From NCBI GenBank assembly GCA_913065105.1, contig CAJXZZ010000016.1:1-43096 (forward strand): DNA of 43,096 nt, written 5' to 3'. The notes below the pieces were generated by a model, which made no database searches, was not told the origin of the DNA, and worked only from the letters and a program-made list of their open reading frames with translations. The stretch comes from an uncultured Gammaproteobacteria bacterium (GTDB lineage Bacteria; Pseudomonadota; Gammaproteobacteria; SZUA-229). The position numbers and the translations under genes are program-made. This document shows positions 8,562-18,440 of this stretch, piece by piece (the stretch's first letter is position 1; every line of letters begins with the position of its first letter).

Positions 8562-10460
8562 TTATCTATCTAACATACGCTTGTTCACTTGAATATCAGC
8601 GCTATCTTTTATAGCCAGTAAAGCGTTGGTAAAATCGCGGGTAGCGTTTTCTCTTAAAGCTTCACTCTTAACTGCTTCCAGTTTATCCTGAGCAATAACA
8701 TCTGGTGGGTTTACTTTGGTCAATACGACCAATGCAACATCTCCCGTCATAAGATCAACTTCTTTAACCGATGGTTTTCCATCCTGAGCTAATGTGATAT
8801 CAAATGCATTATATAAAATTGATGGTTCACTCACTTTTGCACTATCTCTACGACTCAACGATGTTATTACTTCGATGTTGATGCCATCACCTTTTAGCGT
8901 ATCGATAGATTCGCCCGCTTCAATTCTAGACTTTACGTCCAAAGCAGCAGCTTTCGTCTGTTTATGACCATTTTGAACTTTTACTATATTTTCTATTTTT
9001 GAACTTACGGCTTCTAACGGAACAGCTGTGGCAGGTACATGTTCGTTTAAACGTAAAACAACAACGTACTTTGGACTAATCTCAATAACATCACTATTGC
9101 TGCCCTGCTCTAACACCAGTGATGAAAAAGCAATATTTCGTACTTTTTCATTGTCGGCGATACCTTCGCCTTTAAAGCGAGTAAAATGATTTGTACTTAT
9201 CAGTTTAAGCCCAAGTTCCTCAACAGCTACATCGAGATTATCAGGATTTTCATAAGTAGTTGATGCAAGTCTTTCACTTAAATCGTAAAACATAGAAGCC
9301 ACAGCATCTGTCTTCAATTCATCTTCAAATTCGTAGCGTTTGATACTTAATAATTCGACAGGCTCACTTCGAACATCATCAAGTTTAATTAAATGGTAAC
9401 CAAACTGCGTTTCCACAACGTCGCTGGTTGAACCTTTTTTCATGTCAAACAACGTTTGTTCAAACGGTTTAACCATTTCACCTAACGCCACCCAGCCTAA
9501 ATCACCACCTTCAGTCGCCGAACCCTGGTCCTGAGAATGTTGTTTTGCCAGAGCAGAAAAATCAGCACCATTCTCAAGTTCTTGTTTAAGTGCTTCTATC
9601 TTAATTTTTGCCACTGCTTTATCTTCGGCACTGCCTCCAATAACTGTAGACAACAAAATATGCCTGGCTTTGCGTTCTTCTCGGCCGCTGATGCTCGCCA
9701 CATAGTCGTCATACATCTCCTGAATCTGAATTTCATCAACAGTAACATTAGCTGCTAACGAATCAGAAGTGATTTCAATATAATCGACTTTTATTTTTTC
9801 TGGCAGCATGAAGCGCTGTTTATTTTCTTCGTAATACTGTTTGATTTCTTCATCGTCAGGCTTTGATGCTGTAGAAAAATAATCGGACTTAAATGTAAGA
9901 ACGCTAATGTCACGTGTTTGCTCATTCAATGCTGCCAGATCATTCACTTCCTTTTTGGTTGCAAAAGACGAATTCGCAATAGCTGACTGCATCTGCTGCA
10001 ATCGTAGTTCGTTCCTCAAAGCATGTTCGTACACTGGTATGCTCATGCCGATAGAAGCCACGCTTGTCTCAAAACGCGCCCGGTCAAATATGCCATCGAT
10101 AGTATACAATTGTCTGATCCTTTCAGATAAAACCAAATCTGAAATTCTATAACCACTATCGTAAGTCACATCTTCGAGCAATCGTTGGTTGATTAGCTGC
10201 GTTAATGTACGTTCACGTAATATTTTTTCATCCACAGGAAGCTTGCCGCCATTTTGGCGCAAGATTGCCTGACGTTGCATAGAAACGCTACGCTCAAGTT
10301 CATTTGCCGATATTTCCATGTCATTAACTTTGGCAGCAAACATAGGACCGGTGTCATCCAGATAAGACTGGATACCCCAAAGGGCGAAAGGTAAACCAAT
10401 CAAAACAACAATAACAATACCTAACCAACCTTTAATTCGATCATTTATAGCTTGTAACAT
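8562..10460 (-). CDS. ppiD: Periplasmic folding chaperone / peptidyl-prolyl isomerase D
   Basis: A 632-residue protein with one N-terminal membrane anchor (about 13-30, after an N-terminal MLQAINDRIKGW). A SurA-like N-terminal chaperone region (about 35-230) is followed by a parvulin PPIC domain (about 260-360: RKARHILL, GADFSALAKQHSQD, GGDLGWV, FGYHLIKL) and a C-terminal region. PpiD sits at the Sec translocon and helps fold newly exported proteins. Its place after lon-hupB and two tRNAs matches the usual gammaproteobacterial order. A TATAAT at 10525-10530 (minus strand) is a candidate -10 for a private promoter, but I see no good -35. Confidence 0.93.
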   Translation of the reverse strand: MLQAINDRIKGWLGIVIVVLIGLPFALWGIQSYLDDTGPMFAAKVNDMEISANELERSVSMQRQAILRQNGGKLPVDEKILRERTLTQLINQRLLEDVTYDSGYRISDLVLSERIRQLYTIDGIFDRARFETSVASIGMSIPVYEHALRNELRLQQMQSAIANSSFATKKEVNDLAALNEQTRDISVLTFKSDYFSTASKPDDEEIKQYYEENKQRFMLPEKIKVDYIEITSDSLAANVTVDEIQIQEMYDDYVASISGREERKARHILLSTVIGGSAEDKAVAKIKIEALKQELENGADFSALAKQHSQDQGSATEGGDLGWVALGEMVKPFEQTLFDMKKGSTSDVVETQFGYHLIKLDDVRSEPVELLSIKRYEFEDELKTDAVASMFYDLSERLASTTYENPDNLDVAVEELGLKLISTNHFTRFKGEGIADNEKVRNIAFSSLVLEQGSNSDVIEISPKYVVVLRLNEHVPATAVPLEAVSSKIENIVKVQNGHKQTKAAALDVKSRIEAGESIDTLKGDGINIEVITSLSRRDSAKVSEPSILYNAFDITLAQDGKPSVKEVDLMTGDVALVVLTKVNPPDVIAQDKLEAVKSEALRENATRDFTNALLAIKDSADIQVNKRMLDR

Positions 10461-10668
10461 AGTTTTTCTACTGCCTTAAAAGTTAACGTGGGAAATTAAC
10501 ACGGAAAAATATAACCAGGGTGGGATTATACCTAAAACACTCAGCTTGTAAGGTATAGCATAAAAATAAATTCATATTTTTTATGAAGTAGACACAAACG
10601 ATTAGATATCTTGCTGATCAGCAAAGAGTAAGTCAGGGGATGAGAATCTGGGAATAAATAATGACAAA

Positions 10669-10710
10669 TGCCACACAAAACTAACGTTAAGTCGTTAGCC
10701 TTATGTGGCA
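10669..10710 (-). terminator. Probable terminator downstream of tRNA-Asp
   Basis: TGCCACA (10669-10675) pairs with TGTGGCA (10704-10710), and the inner CTAACG/CGTTAG (10681-10686/10693-10698) extends the stem. On the minus strand it follows tRNA-Asp by about 15 nt and is followed by a short T-rich stretch. The rest of the 264-nt gap to ppiD shows no gene. Confidence 0.55.
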
Positions 10711-10724
10711 CTGCACTATATATA

Positions 10725-10801
10725 TGGCGGACCGGACGGGATTCGAACCCGCGACCTCCGGCGTGACAGGCCGGCATTCTAACCAGCTGAACTACCGGTC
10801 C
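10725..10801 (-). tRNA. tRNA-Asp (GTC)
   Basis: A 77-nt cloverleaf with encoded CCA (10725-10727). The acceptor GGACCGG pairs with CCGGTCC, the T-arm has GGTTCGAATCC, and the anticodon loop is CTGTCAC, giving GTC. It follows tRNA-Val by 5 nt, so the two are probably processed from one transcript, perhaps continuous with hupB. Confidence 0.97.
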
Positions 10802-10806
10802 GTACT

Positions 10807-10882
10807 TGGTGGGTGCTGAGGGAGTCGAACCCCCGACATTCGCCTTGTAAGGGCGACGCTCTACCAGCTGAGCTAAGCACCC
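10807..10882 (-). tRNA. tRNA-Val (TAC)
   Basis: A 76-nt cloverleaf with encoded CCA. The acceptor GGGTGCT pairs with AGCACCC, the D-arm is AGCTCAGCTGGTAGAGC, and the anticodon loop gives TAC. It lies 15 nt after the hupB stop and before tRNA-Asp. Confidence 0.97.
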
Positions 10883-10897
10883 TGTCTGGAAGGCGCG

Positions 10898-11170
10898 CTA
10901 GTTTACTGCATCCTTTAAGGCTTTACCAGGCTTAAATGCTGGCACTGTTGCTGCAGCGATTTGAATCTCTGCGCCTGTTTGAGGATTGCGTCCTGTTCTT
11001 GCTGCTCTTTGACGTACAAGGAATGTACCAAAGCCAACAACACCAACTTGTTCGCCTTTGGCTAATGTGCCTGTAATTGTTGTGAGTACTGCATCAAGTG
11101 CACGAGCAGCATCAGCTTTAGTTATTCCCGCTGCTTCCGCAACAGCATCAGTAAGTTCTGTTTTATTCAT
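10898..11170 (-). CDS. hupB: DNA-binding protein HU, beta-type
   Basis: A 90-residue histone-like protein that bends DNA and compacts the nucleoid. It starts [20 protein letters not shown]. The DNA-gripping arm carries RTGRNPQTG (about 58-66), and [14 protein letters not shown] closes the protein, all exactly as in HU. It sits between lon and tRNA-Val/tRNA-Asp, the standard lon-hupB-ppiD neighbourhood. A consensus promoter (11298-11326) gives it a leader of roughly 120 nt. GGGAG lies before the ATG. Confidence 0.97.
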   Translation of the reverse strand: MNKTELTDAVAEAAGITKADAARALDAVLTTITGTLAKGEQVGVVGFGTFLVRQRAARTGRNPQTGAEIQIAAATVPAFKPGKALKDAVN

Positions 11171-11297
11171 CGATTACTCCCATAATGTGGTGTTTTTAAA
11201 AGAAGACCTTAGTAGAAGTTATTATTTTAATTTTGATTCCCAGAAGAAAAATTCAGGAACCTCACAAAGGTAACTACCAAAGTTTTACTAAGCGAGA

Positions 11298-11326
11298 TTT
11301 ATACAGTGAGTTAATGAACGTGTCAA
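11298..11326 (-). promoter_or_regulatory. hupB promoter
   Basis: On the minus strand there is a perfect TTGACA (11321-11326), a 17-nt spacer and TATAAA (11298-11303). It is one of the best sigma-70 matches in the window and lies downstream of the lon terminator, so hupB has its own strong transcription. Confidence 0.88.
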
Positions 11327-11371
11327 CGCCAAACCAGCAAAAACACTGGCATTTCAAGCTTTTTTAGCAAT

Positions 11372-11407
11372 AAAAAAGCAAATGTATTCAATAAATACAT
11401 TTGCTTA
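11372..11407 (-). terminator. lon terminator
   Basis: An 11-bp perfect stem, GCAAATGTATT (11379-11389) with AATACATTTGC (11395-11405), and a 5-nt loop. On the minus strand it is followed by six T's (11373-11378). It lies about 45 nt after the lon stop. The rest of the 280-nt lon-hupB gap is the hupB promoter and leader. Confidence 0.88.
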
Positions 11408-11450
11408 ACAGAAAATTAATTCGTTAGAAAATTAATACATACTACTTTAT

Positions 11451-13904
11451 TTAATGATGCAAAGTAGTGCCTGCTTTTTTATTTTTTGATGTGCTCGCTG
11501 ATTTTTCATCGGATTTTTTTTCTCCTTCAGATCCATCATCTTTTAATGGTTTCGGCATTTCAGTAAGTGCCAGTTCCAGCACTTCATCAATCCAGCGCAC
11601 CGGTTTTACATCAAGTTTACTTAAAATGTTTTTCGGTATTTCTACCAGATCCTTTTCATTTTCATACGGAATCAATACCGTTTTAATTCCTGCACGATGC
11701 GCAGCAAGTAATTTTTCTTTTAAACCGCCTATCGGTAACACTTCACCGCGTAATGTAATCTCACCGGTCATAGCAACGTTTGCATTCACTGGTTTTTTTG
11801 TTATCGATGAAGCGAGTGCAGTGCACATACCTACGCCGGCACTTGGCCCATCCTTAGGTGTGGCGCCCTCAGGTACATGTACGTGAATATCTATCGCATC
11901 CTGAAAATCTGGTTTCAACCCTAACGTTGCCGCACGACTACGAATCACAGTCATTGCTGCCTGTATCGACTCCTGCATCACATCACCTAACTGACCAGTA
12001 TAAGAAAGTTTTCCTTTACCTGGCATCACAGCTGACTCGATGGTCAGAAGCTCACCACCGACCTCTGTCCAGGCAAGACCGTTGACCTGTCCAATTTGAT
12101 CGTTATCTTCAACAACGCCATAACGGAAACGTTTAACACCAAGATATTTTTCCAGTGTTTTTGGCGTTACTTTGGTTGTTTTTTCTGCCGATTTCTTGGC
12201 AAGCAGAACCTCTTTAACAACCTTACGGCAAATTTTTGCAATTTCACGCTCGATGCTGCGTACGCCTGCTTCACGGGTATAGTAGCGAACGATATCACGC
12301 AATGCTGCATCATTAACCTGCAACTCACCTTCTTTTAACCCATTGTTTTTCATCTGTTTAGGCAACAGGTAAGCTTTGCCAATCTCTACTTTTTCATCTT
12401 CGGTGTAACCGGGAAGACGAATGACTTCCATACGATCTAACAATGGACCGGGGATATTCATGCTATTAGCCGTAGCCACAAACATAACATCTGACAGGTC
12501 AAAATCTACTTCCAGGTAGTGATCTGCAAACGTATGATTTTGTTCTGGATCCAGAACTTCTAATAATGCTGAAGCTGGATCACCGCGGAAATCGGCGGCC
12601 ATTTTGTCAATTTCATCAAGCAGAAATAACGGGTTACGTGTGCCTACTTTGCTCAGGTTCTGAATGATTTTTCCTGGCAACGAACCGATGTAAGTACGGC
12701 GATGACCACGGATCTCAGATTCATCACGTACACCACCCAGTGCCATACGTGTATATTTACGATTTGTCGCTCTGGCGATTGAACGTCCTAATGAGGTTTT
12801 ACCCACACCTGGAGGGCCGACCAAACATAAAATCGGACCCTTTAATTTCTTCACGCGCGTTTGCACAGCCAGATATTCCAGGATACGTTCTTTAACTTTA
12901 TCCAGTCCATAATGATCTTCATTAAGCACTTTCTCAGCAGCTGCGAGACTATGACTAATTTTTGATTTTTTCTTCCAGGGGCAGTCGACCAGCCAGTCGA
13001 TGTAGTTGCGCACTACCGTTGCTTCAGCCGACATAGGAGACATCATTTTCAGTTTATTTAACTCACTGTCTGCTTTTTTTCTGGCCTCTTTACTCATGCC
13101 AGACTTTTCGATACGCTGCTCCAGTTCTTCAACTTCGTTAGGCGTATCTTCCATATCACCCAGTTCTTTCTGAATAGCTTTCATCTGCTCATTCAGATAA
13201 TACTCACGTTGGCTCTTTTCCATCTGCTGTTTAACACGGCCACGGATACGCTTCTCAATCTGAAGCATATCAATCTCACCGTCGATTAATTTCATAATGT
13301 ACTCTAAGCGTTGCTGTACATTAAAAATTTCAAGAATTTTCTGCTTTTCATCAAGCTTCAACGACATATGCGCTGCAATGGTATCGGAAAGACGCGACGG
13401 CTCATCAATACCGGCTAATGAGGTCAAAATCTCAGAAGGCACTTTTTTATTGAGTTTCACATATTGATCAAACACGCTCAGTGTTGAACGCGAGAGTATT
13501 TCGAGCTCCTGATCATCTTTGGCAACGTCATCATCCATCAGGCTATAACCGGCAACAAAAAAGTCACCGCTTTCTCTCATGCCTTCGATTTGCGCACGTT
13601 GAGCACCTTCAACCAGTACCTTGATGGTGCCGTCAGGTAGTTTTAGTAACTGAAGAATGGTAGCTAGTGTGCCAATTTCATGAACATCTTCGATATTTGG
13701 GTCGTCAATGTCAGCACTCTTTTGAGCAACAAGCAAAATCTGCTTGTTATCCTGCATGGCGGCATCTAATGCCTGAATGGATTTATCACGACCAACGAAT
13801 AGAGGAATGACCATGTGTGGATAAACCACCACATCACGCAAGGGTAAAACGGGAACTTCAGAAGATTGTGTTGCAGTCACTTCTGGAACTTTTTTGCTAG
13901 CCAT
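11451..13904 (-). CDS. lon: ATP-dependent protease Lon
   Basis: An 817-residue protein with an N-terminal substrate-binding LAN domain (about 17-210), a coiled region, AAA+ ATPase (Walker A GPPGVGKT at 363-370, Walker B FLLDEIDK near 427-434) and a C-terminal protease domain with the Ser-Lys dyad (S688 in [12 protein letters not shown]731 in [11 protein letters not shown]). It degrades misfolded and regulatory proteins in the cytoplasm. All catalytic residues are intact. The C-terminal tail after about residue 790 is charged and low-complexity. A CTTGAAA box (13957-13963, minus strand) about 55 nt upstream resembles a sigma-32 -35 element, but I see no matching -10, so heat-shock control is only suggested. 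Confidence 0.97.
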   Translation of the reverse strand: MASKKVPEVTATQSSEVPVLPLRDVVVYPHMVIPLFVGRDKSIQALDAAMQDNKQILLVAQKSADIDDPNIEDVHEIGTLATILQLLKLPDGTIKVLVEGAQRAQIEGMRESGDFFVAGYSLMDDDVAKDDQELEILSRSTLSVFDQYVKLNKKVPSEILTSLAGIDEPSRLSDTIAAHMSLKLDEKQKILEIFNVQQRLEYIMKLIDGEIDMLQIEKRIRGRVKQQMEKSQREYYLNEQMKAIQKELGDMEDTPNEVEELEQRIEKSGMSKEARKKADSELNKLKMMSPMSAEATVVRNYIDWLVDCPWKKKSKISHSLAAAEKVLNEDHYGLDKVKERILEYLAVQTRVKKLKGPILCLVGPPGVGKTSLGRSIARATNRKYTRMALGGVRDESEIRGHRRTYIGSLPGKIIQNLSKVGTRNPLFLLDEIDKMAADFRGDPASALLEVLDPEQNHTFADHYLEVDFDLSDVMFVATANSMNIPGPLLDRMEVIRLPGYTEDEKVEIGKAYLLPKQMKNNGLKEGELQVNDAALRDIVRYYTREAGVRSIEREIAKICRKVVKEVLLAKKSAEKTTKVTPKTLEKYLGVKRFRYGVVEDNDQIGQVNGLAWTEVGGELLTIESAVMPGKGKLSYTGQLGDVMQESIQAAMTVIRSRAATLGLKPDFQDAIDIHVHVPEGATPKDGPSAGVGMCTALASSITKKPVNANVAMTGEITLRGEVLPIGGLKEKLLAAHRAGIKTVLIPYENEKDLVEIPKNILSKLDVKPVRWIDEVLELALTEMPKPLKDDGSEGEKKSDEKSASTSKNKKAGTTLHH

Positions 13905-14077
13905 GGCTACCTCTAATTAATATTCGTTAAGATTAAGTGTAGTCAAACGCAAAGCTTTTCAAGTGCATTAGTAATAAAAAATTTGATTTTATTACAAGCT
14001 ATTGTTTTTAAGTTGTTTCTGATATTTTCTGGTTAATCGCCACCCAAATTAATCACCTATCTAACTAACCTGACTAA

Positions 14078-15364
14078 TTAATTATTTTCCTGGATCTGTT
14101 TTTTCTGCGGCTCGCCACCCTCGTACACCAGATAGGGCTGATTATTGCCGTCGACCACTGCCTCATCTATAACTACTTTAGACACGCCTTCTAATGAAGG
14201 TAATTCATACATGGTATCTAACAGTAAATTTTCCAGTATGGTACGTAATCCACGTGCGCCAGTTTTACGATCCATGGCTTTCTTCGCAATGGCGTGCAGT
14301 GCTTCTTCACGAATCTCAAGCTCACTACCTTCCATTTCTATCATTTTCCCATACTGCTTACTTAGCGCATTTTTTGGTTGCGTCAGGATAGTCACCAACG
14401 CATCTTCGTCCAGCTCTTCCAGGGTTGCGACTACGGGTAAACGACCAACAAATTCAGGAATTAGGCCATAGGTAATCAGATCATCAGCTTCTAGCTCATC
14501 GATAACTTCATGCGCCTTACGCTGCTCTTCTTTTGTTCTAACTTCTGCACCAAAACCGATACCGCCTTTTTCAGAACGGTTGAGGATGACCTTATCAAGT
14601 CCTGCGAATGCGCCACCGCAGATGAATAAAATATTTGCGGTATCAACCTGCAGGAACTCCTGCTGCGGATGTTTACGACCGCCTTGCGGAGGAACAGAAG
14701 CTACGGTACCTTCGATCAGCTTCAATAATGCTTGCTGCACACCTTCGCCTGAAACATCGCGCGTTATTGACGGGTTGTCAGATTTTCGTGAAATCTTATC
14801 TATTTCGTCGATATAGACGATACCTGTTTGCGCCTTATCGACATCATAATCACATTTTTGCAGTAATTTCTGAATGATGTTTTCTACATCTTCACCGACA
14901 TAACCTGCCTCTGTCAGCGTAGTCGCATCAGCGATAGTAAAAGGCACATCAAGCAATCTTGCCAGTGTCTCGGCAAGCAATGTCTTACCGCAACCCGTCG
15001 GTCCAATCATTAAGATGTTACTTTTGGATAACTCGATATCGTCTTTTTTATGTTTAACTTCCAGACGCTTGTAATGGTTGTATACCGCAACAGAAAGTAC
15101 CTTCTTTGCGCGTACCTGACCAATAACATAATCATCAAGTATCGCATTGATTTCGTGAGGTGTTGGTAACTTCTTGATTGCAGTAGTGGTTTCGTCTTCC
15201 AGTTCTTCCAGAATGATGTCGTTACATAACTCGACACATTCATCACAAACATAAACCGACGGACCTGCGATTAACTTTTTAACTTCATGCTGACTCTTGC
15301 CGCAGAAAGAACAATAAAGAAGTTTCTCTGAATCATTACCGGTGGTTTTTCTATCGTCACTCAT
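14078..15364 (-). CDS. clpX: ATP-dependent Clp protease ATP-binding subunit ClpX
   Basis: A 428-residue AAA+ unfoldase that feeds substrates to ClpP. The zinc-binding domain has C18, C21, C40 and C43. Walker A is GPTGCGKT (122-129). The pore loop GYVGE is at 154-158, the RKH loop is in QGGRKHPQQ, and the IGF-type ClpP-docking loop appears as GGIGFGAEV. Sensor and arginine-finger regions are intact (RKTGARGLR). It lies between clpP and lon in the classical order. The 256-nt gap to clpP contains an inverted repeat TTAGGCTTAAT/ATTAGCCTAA but no clear promoter. Confidence 0.97.
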   Translation of the reverse strand: MSDDRKTTGNDSEKLLYCSFCGKSQHEVKKLIAGPSVYVCDECVELCNDIILEELEDETTTAIKKLPTPHEINAILDDYVIGQVRAKKVLSVAVYNHYKRLEVKHKKDDIELSKSNILMIGPTGCGKTLLAETLARLLDVPFTIADATTLTEAGYVGEDVENIIQKLLQKCDYDVDKAQTGIVYIDEIDKISRKSDNPSITRDVSGEGVQQALLKLIEGTVASVPPQGGRKHPQQEFLQVDTANILFICGGAFAGLDKVILNRSEKGGIGFGAEVRTKEEQRKAHEVIDELEADDLITYGLIPEFVGRLPVVATLEELDEDALVTILTQPKNALSKQYGKMIEMEGSELEIREEALHAIAKKAMDRKTGARGLRTILENLLLDTMYELPSLEGVSKVVIDEAVVDGNNQPYLVYEGGEPQKKQIQENN

Positions 15365-15620
15365 AATCTTTCTCTCAACACATCTTAGATCTCAAATATA
15401 ACTACAACCTTGCCTATTCATGGACAATCTTTCAAGTATATTTGCAGGTAAATACTAAAAATATCGTCATTTACACTAGACCATAGCGCATAGCGATAAT
15501 TCATACTGGATTTAGGCTAATTTTCGGATAAAAATTAAGCAAAATTCCCTATTAAGCCTAATTTCAATAATGACAAAGCAATAAATGACCCGAAAGTGGT
15601 CAGATTGCAATTTTTGCGGA

Positions 15621-16247
15621 CTATTTACGTGTATTTAATACTTCGTCAATAATTCCGTATTCTAGTGCTTGTTGAGCACCCATGAAATTATCGCGTTCAG
15701 TGTCCTTGTCTATGGTCTCGAGAGTTTGACCACTGTGATTTGCTAGCAACTGGTTTAATTGCTCGCGAATTTTTAAAATTTCCTTGGTATGTATTTCAAT
15801 ATCTGAAGCCTGCCCCTGATAGCCACCTAAAGGCTGATGTATCATAACGCGAGAGTATGGCAGTGAATAACGCTTGCCTTTAGTGCCAGCAGCCAACAAC
15901 ACTGCTCCCATGCTGGCCGCCTGGCCGATACACAAGGTGCTGATATCAGGTTTTATAAATTGCATAGTGTCATATATAGCCAATCCTGCGGTAACCGAAC
16001 CACCAGGTGAGTTGATATATACTGAAATATCTTTATCCGGATTTTCTGATTCTAAAAAGAGCAGCTGAGCGACGATAAGATTTGCCATGTGGTCTTCAAC
16101 CTGACCGACGATAAAAATCACGCGTTCCTTAAGGAGACGAGAATAGATGTCATAAGAACGCTCTCCGCGAGGAGTTTGCTCTATAACCATAGGAACCAGG
16201 TTTAATGATGTCGCTACTGACGCGCTATTAGAATTATTATTTACCAT
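15621..16247 (-). CDS. clpP: ATP-dependent Clp protease proteolytic subunit
   Basis: A 208-residue serine peptidase that forms the barrel chamber served by ClpX. The triad is S112 ([14 protein letters not shown]), H137 ([10 protein letters not shown]) and D186 (DTERDNFM). The oxyanion-hole segment [11 protein letters not shown] is at 79-89. A short N-terminal propeptide of roughly 15-18 residues is likely, as in other gammaproteobacteria. It lies 72 nt downstream of tig and is probably co-transcribed with it. A weak hairpin near 15586-15602 follows the stop. Confidence 0.97.
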   Translation of the reverse strand: MVNNNSNSASVATSLNLVPMVIEQTPRGERSYDIYSRLLKERVIFIVGQVEDHMANLIVAQLLFLESENPDKDISVYINSPGGSVTAGLAIYDTMQFIKPDISTLCIGQAASMGAVLLAAGTKGKRYSLPYSRVMIHQPLGGYQGQASDIEIHTKEILKIREQLNQLLANHSGQTLETIDKDTERDNFMGAQQALEYGIIDEVLNTRK

Positions 16248-16319
16248 TACTTATACCCTTATTGATCCACTGACGCTGACATAAACCAGTAGTTTCTTTT
16301 AAAAACTAATTATTATGCG

Positions 16320-17606
16320 TTATTTACCTTCAGGATTCATTACTTCATCAAAACTACTGCTTTTAGAAGTAATAGTTGCCTGCTCTACAAGCCAGTCAAC
16401 AACCATATCTTCCATAACCAGTGTTTGAACACCGCCTAACAGTTCCTGATTTCCCATATAATAACTAACAAACTCATCAGGGTCATCATAGTCTTTTGCC
16501 ATGTCTTCGATGCGCGATTTAATCATATCAGCATCAATTTTTATGGCTGAAATTTTGGCAACTTCTGCCAGAAGCATGCCCAATTGAACACGGCGTTTTG
16601 CATCAACCATAAACAAATCCACGGGCAGATCACGGCCCGGCGCCTGCGCTTCAGTTTGTTTTTGTAGTGTTGCTGCTTCCTGATTCACAACTGCTGATGG
16701 TACATCTACTGGATTTGCACTAACCAGCGCGTCCATTACTTTACCTTTTAATGAGGAACTCAAACGTTTAGCTAACTCACGCTCCATGTTTGCTTTAATT
16801 TCCGTTTTCAGCTGGCCTGCATCGCCACTCTCTACACCAAATGCTTTAGCAAATTCTTCATCGATCTCAGGTAGTTTTGGCTCTTCTACTTTTTTAACGG
16901 TAACAGCAAACTCTGCTTCTTTACCCGCCAGTTCTTTTGCTGCATAGTCATCAGGAAACGGAACTTTAAATGTGGTTTCTTCAGAAGCTTTCAGACCAGT
17001 CAATTTTTCTTCAAATCCAGGAATCATCTGACCGCCACCAAGTACCATGGGCATATCATTAGCACTGCCACCATCAAATTTTTCACCGTCAATGCTACCT
17101 ATAAAATCAATACTTATGCGGTCTCCATCAGCAGCAGCACGACCAACTTCTGACCAGTCCATTTTTTGCTTACGCAACACATCAATCATGTTATCAACGT
17201 CAGAATCTTCTACACTGGCGTCAAGTTTTTCTATGGAAAGGTCTGCTACTGACGCTAATGCAACCTCGGGGTAAACTTCGAAGGTTGCTGTGTATTCCAT
17301 CACCTGCCCTAGCAGTAGGTCTTTTGCTTCTATTCTAGGGTCACCTGCTGGATTTAAATTTTCCTGTGTTATGGCTTCACGGAATGTGCGCTGCATTAAC
17401 TCACCAGCCACTTCCTGCAAGATCGTACCTGAATATTTTTGTTTGATAACCTTAAGAGGAACTTTACCGGGGCGAAAACCATCGACTCGGACAGTGTTCT
17501 TTAATGAGTTAAGTCGATTATTAACTTCCAACTCGACGGTTTCTGCAGGGACCTGAACGGTTAATTTACGTTCTAAACCTTCACCTGCTTCAACTGAAAC
17601 TTGCAT
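16320..17606 (-). CDS. tig: Trigger factor (ribosome-associated chaperone)
   Basis: A 428-residue protein with the ribosome-binding domain including GFRPGKVPLKVIKQKYS (about 44-60), the family signature that docks at L23. An FKBP-like prolyl isomerase domain follows (about 160-245: GDRISIDFIGSIDGEKFDGG, MIPGFEEKL), then a helical C-terminal chaperone domain. It holds nascent chains at the ribosome exit. It heads the tig-clpP-clpX-lon series and lies 64 nt after the end of tRNA-Leu. Confidence 0.96.
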   Translation of the reverse strand: MQVSVEAGEGLERKLTVQVPAETVELEVNNRLNSLKNTVRVDGFRPGKVPLKVIKQKYSGTILQEVAGELMQRTFREAITQENLNPAGDPRIEAKDLLLGQVMEYTATFEVYPEVALASVADLSIEKLDASVEDSDVDNMIDVLRKQKMDWSEVGRAAADGDRISIDFIGSIDGEKFDGGSANDMPMVLGGGQMIPGFEEKLTGLKASEETTFKVPFPDDYAAKELAGKEAEFAVTVKKVEEPKLPEIDEEFAKAFGVESGDAGQLKTEIKANMERELAKRLSSSLKGKVMDALVSANPVDVPSAVVNQEAATLQKQTEAQAPGRDLPVDLFMVDAKRRVQLGMLLAEVAKISAIKIDADMIKSRIEDMAKDYDDPDEFVSYYMGNQELLGGVQTLVMEDMVVDWLVEQATITSKSSSFDEVMNPEGK

Positions 17607-17670
17607 AATTACCTCGGTAAATAAAAACTTGATGAATGCCCCAAAAACAGGGTATCACTCATAGAATAAT

Positions 17671-17755
<85 letters not shown>

Positions 17756-17838
17756 ATTTTACGTTTCTGATAATAACAAAAAAATGCAGGCATTTCCTGC
17801 ACAGCCACGTTATCACCAGACTTTTGGTACTCACTTTA

Positions 17839-17914
17839 TGGTGGGTCGTGAGAGACTTGAACTCTCGACCAAGGGATTAAGAGTCCCCTGCTCTACCAAC
17901 TGAGCTAACAACCC
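17839..17914 (-). tRNA. tRNA-Lys (CTT)
   Basis: A 76-nt cloverleaf: acceptor GGGTTGT with ACGACCC, D-arm AGCTCAGTTGGTAGAGC, encoded CCA. The anticodon loop CTCTTAA gives CTT rather than the commoner TTT, so this tRNA reads AAG only. Confidence 0.95.
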
Positions 17915-17961
17915 AATAGCTGTATCACTCTCCATCAAAAACTTACATTCCCTTCATTGTA

Positions 17962-18038
17962 TGGGGTGGACGATGGGGCTCGAACCCACGACAACCGGAA
18001 TCACAATCCGGGACTCTACCAACTGAGCTACGCCCACC
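17962..18038 (-). tRNA. tRNA-His (GTG)
   Basis: A 77-nt tRNA including the extra G at position -1 (18038) opposite discriminator C73, the histidine identity element. The anticodon arm CCGGATTGTGATTCCGG gives GTG. CCA is encoded at 17962-17964. Confidence 0.96.
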
Positions 18039-18067
18039 ATAATTCTTTAATATGCTGGCGTATTGTT

Positions 18068-18144
18068 TGGTACGCCTGGCAGGATTCGAACCTGCTACCC
18101 TCGGCTTAGAAGGCCGATGCTCTATCCGAGTGAGCTACAGGCGC
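18068..18144 (-). tRNA. tRNA-Arg (TCT)
   Basis: A 77-nt cloverleaf: acceptor GCGCCTG with CAGGCGT, anticodon arm CGGCCTTCTAAGCCG giving TCT, and encoded CCA at 18068-18070. It reads AGA/AGG. Confidence 0.96.
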
Positions 18145-18224
18145 AGAATTTTTAAACCTGTTTAACATAAATTTATATGTTACTTCTTACTAATCACATT
18201 TCCATCGTAACCAGTTGTATTATT

Positions 18225-18301
18225 TGGTCGGGGTAGAGAGATTCGAACTCCCGACATCCTGCTCCCAAAGCAGGCGCGCTACCAGACTGCGCTATACCCC
18301 G
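18225..18301 (-). tRNA. tRNA-Pro (TGG)
   Basis: A 77-nt cloverleaf: acceptor CGGGGTA with TACCCCG, anticodon arm CCTGCTTTGGGAGCAGG giving TGG, and encoded CCA. It is first in the tRNA operon, about 35 nt after the promoter -10. Confidence 0.96.
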
Positions 18302-18335
18302 ACACCCTTTATTCTCGCGAATCAAGAGGCGGGGA

Positions 18336-18364
18336 ATATTACGCTGTGCTCAGGCGATGGTCAA
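18336..18364 (-). promoter_or_regulatory. Promoter of the Pro-Arg-His-Lys-Leu tRNA operon
   Basis: On the minus strand there is TTGACC (18359-18364), a 17-nt spacer and TAATAT (18336-18341), followed directly by a GC-rich discriminator (TCCCCGCC). GC-rich discriminators are typical of stable-RNA promoters under ppGpp control. It overlaps the region upstream of divergent folD. Confidence 0.8.
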
Positions 18365-18440
18365 GATACTATTTACACCTTGTGGTAACTGTATTTCACA
18401 TGCGAAAATTGCCCTCTTTCTGAAAAACAATAAAATTAAT

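Noticed and set aside
10541-10777. Possible 78-residue minus-strand protein overlapping tRNA-Asp
   Set aside because: Its first residues are a translation of tRNA-Asp itself; the frame is a by-product of a GC-rich tRNA followed by non-coding sequence.
13917-13946. TTGACT-N18-TATTAA as the lon promoter
   Set aside because: It would start transcription within the Shine-Dalgarno site of lon, leaving almost no leader.
18357-18440. Earlier folD start at 18357
   Set aside because: It adds 28 residues unlike FolD and begins inside the divergent tRNA promoter. ATG 18441 opens with the family N-terminus.
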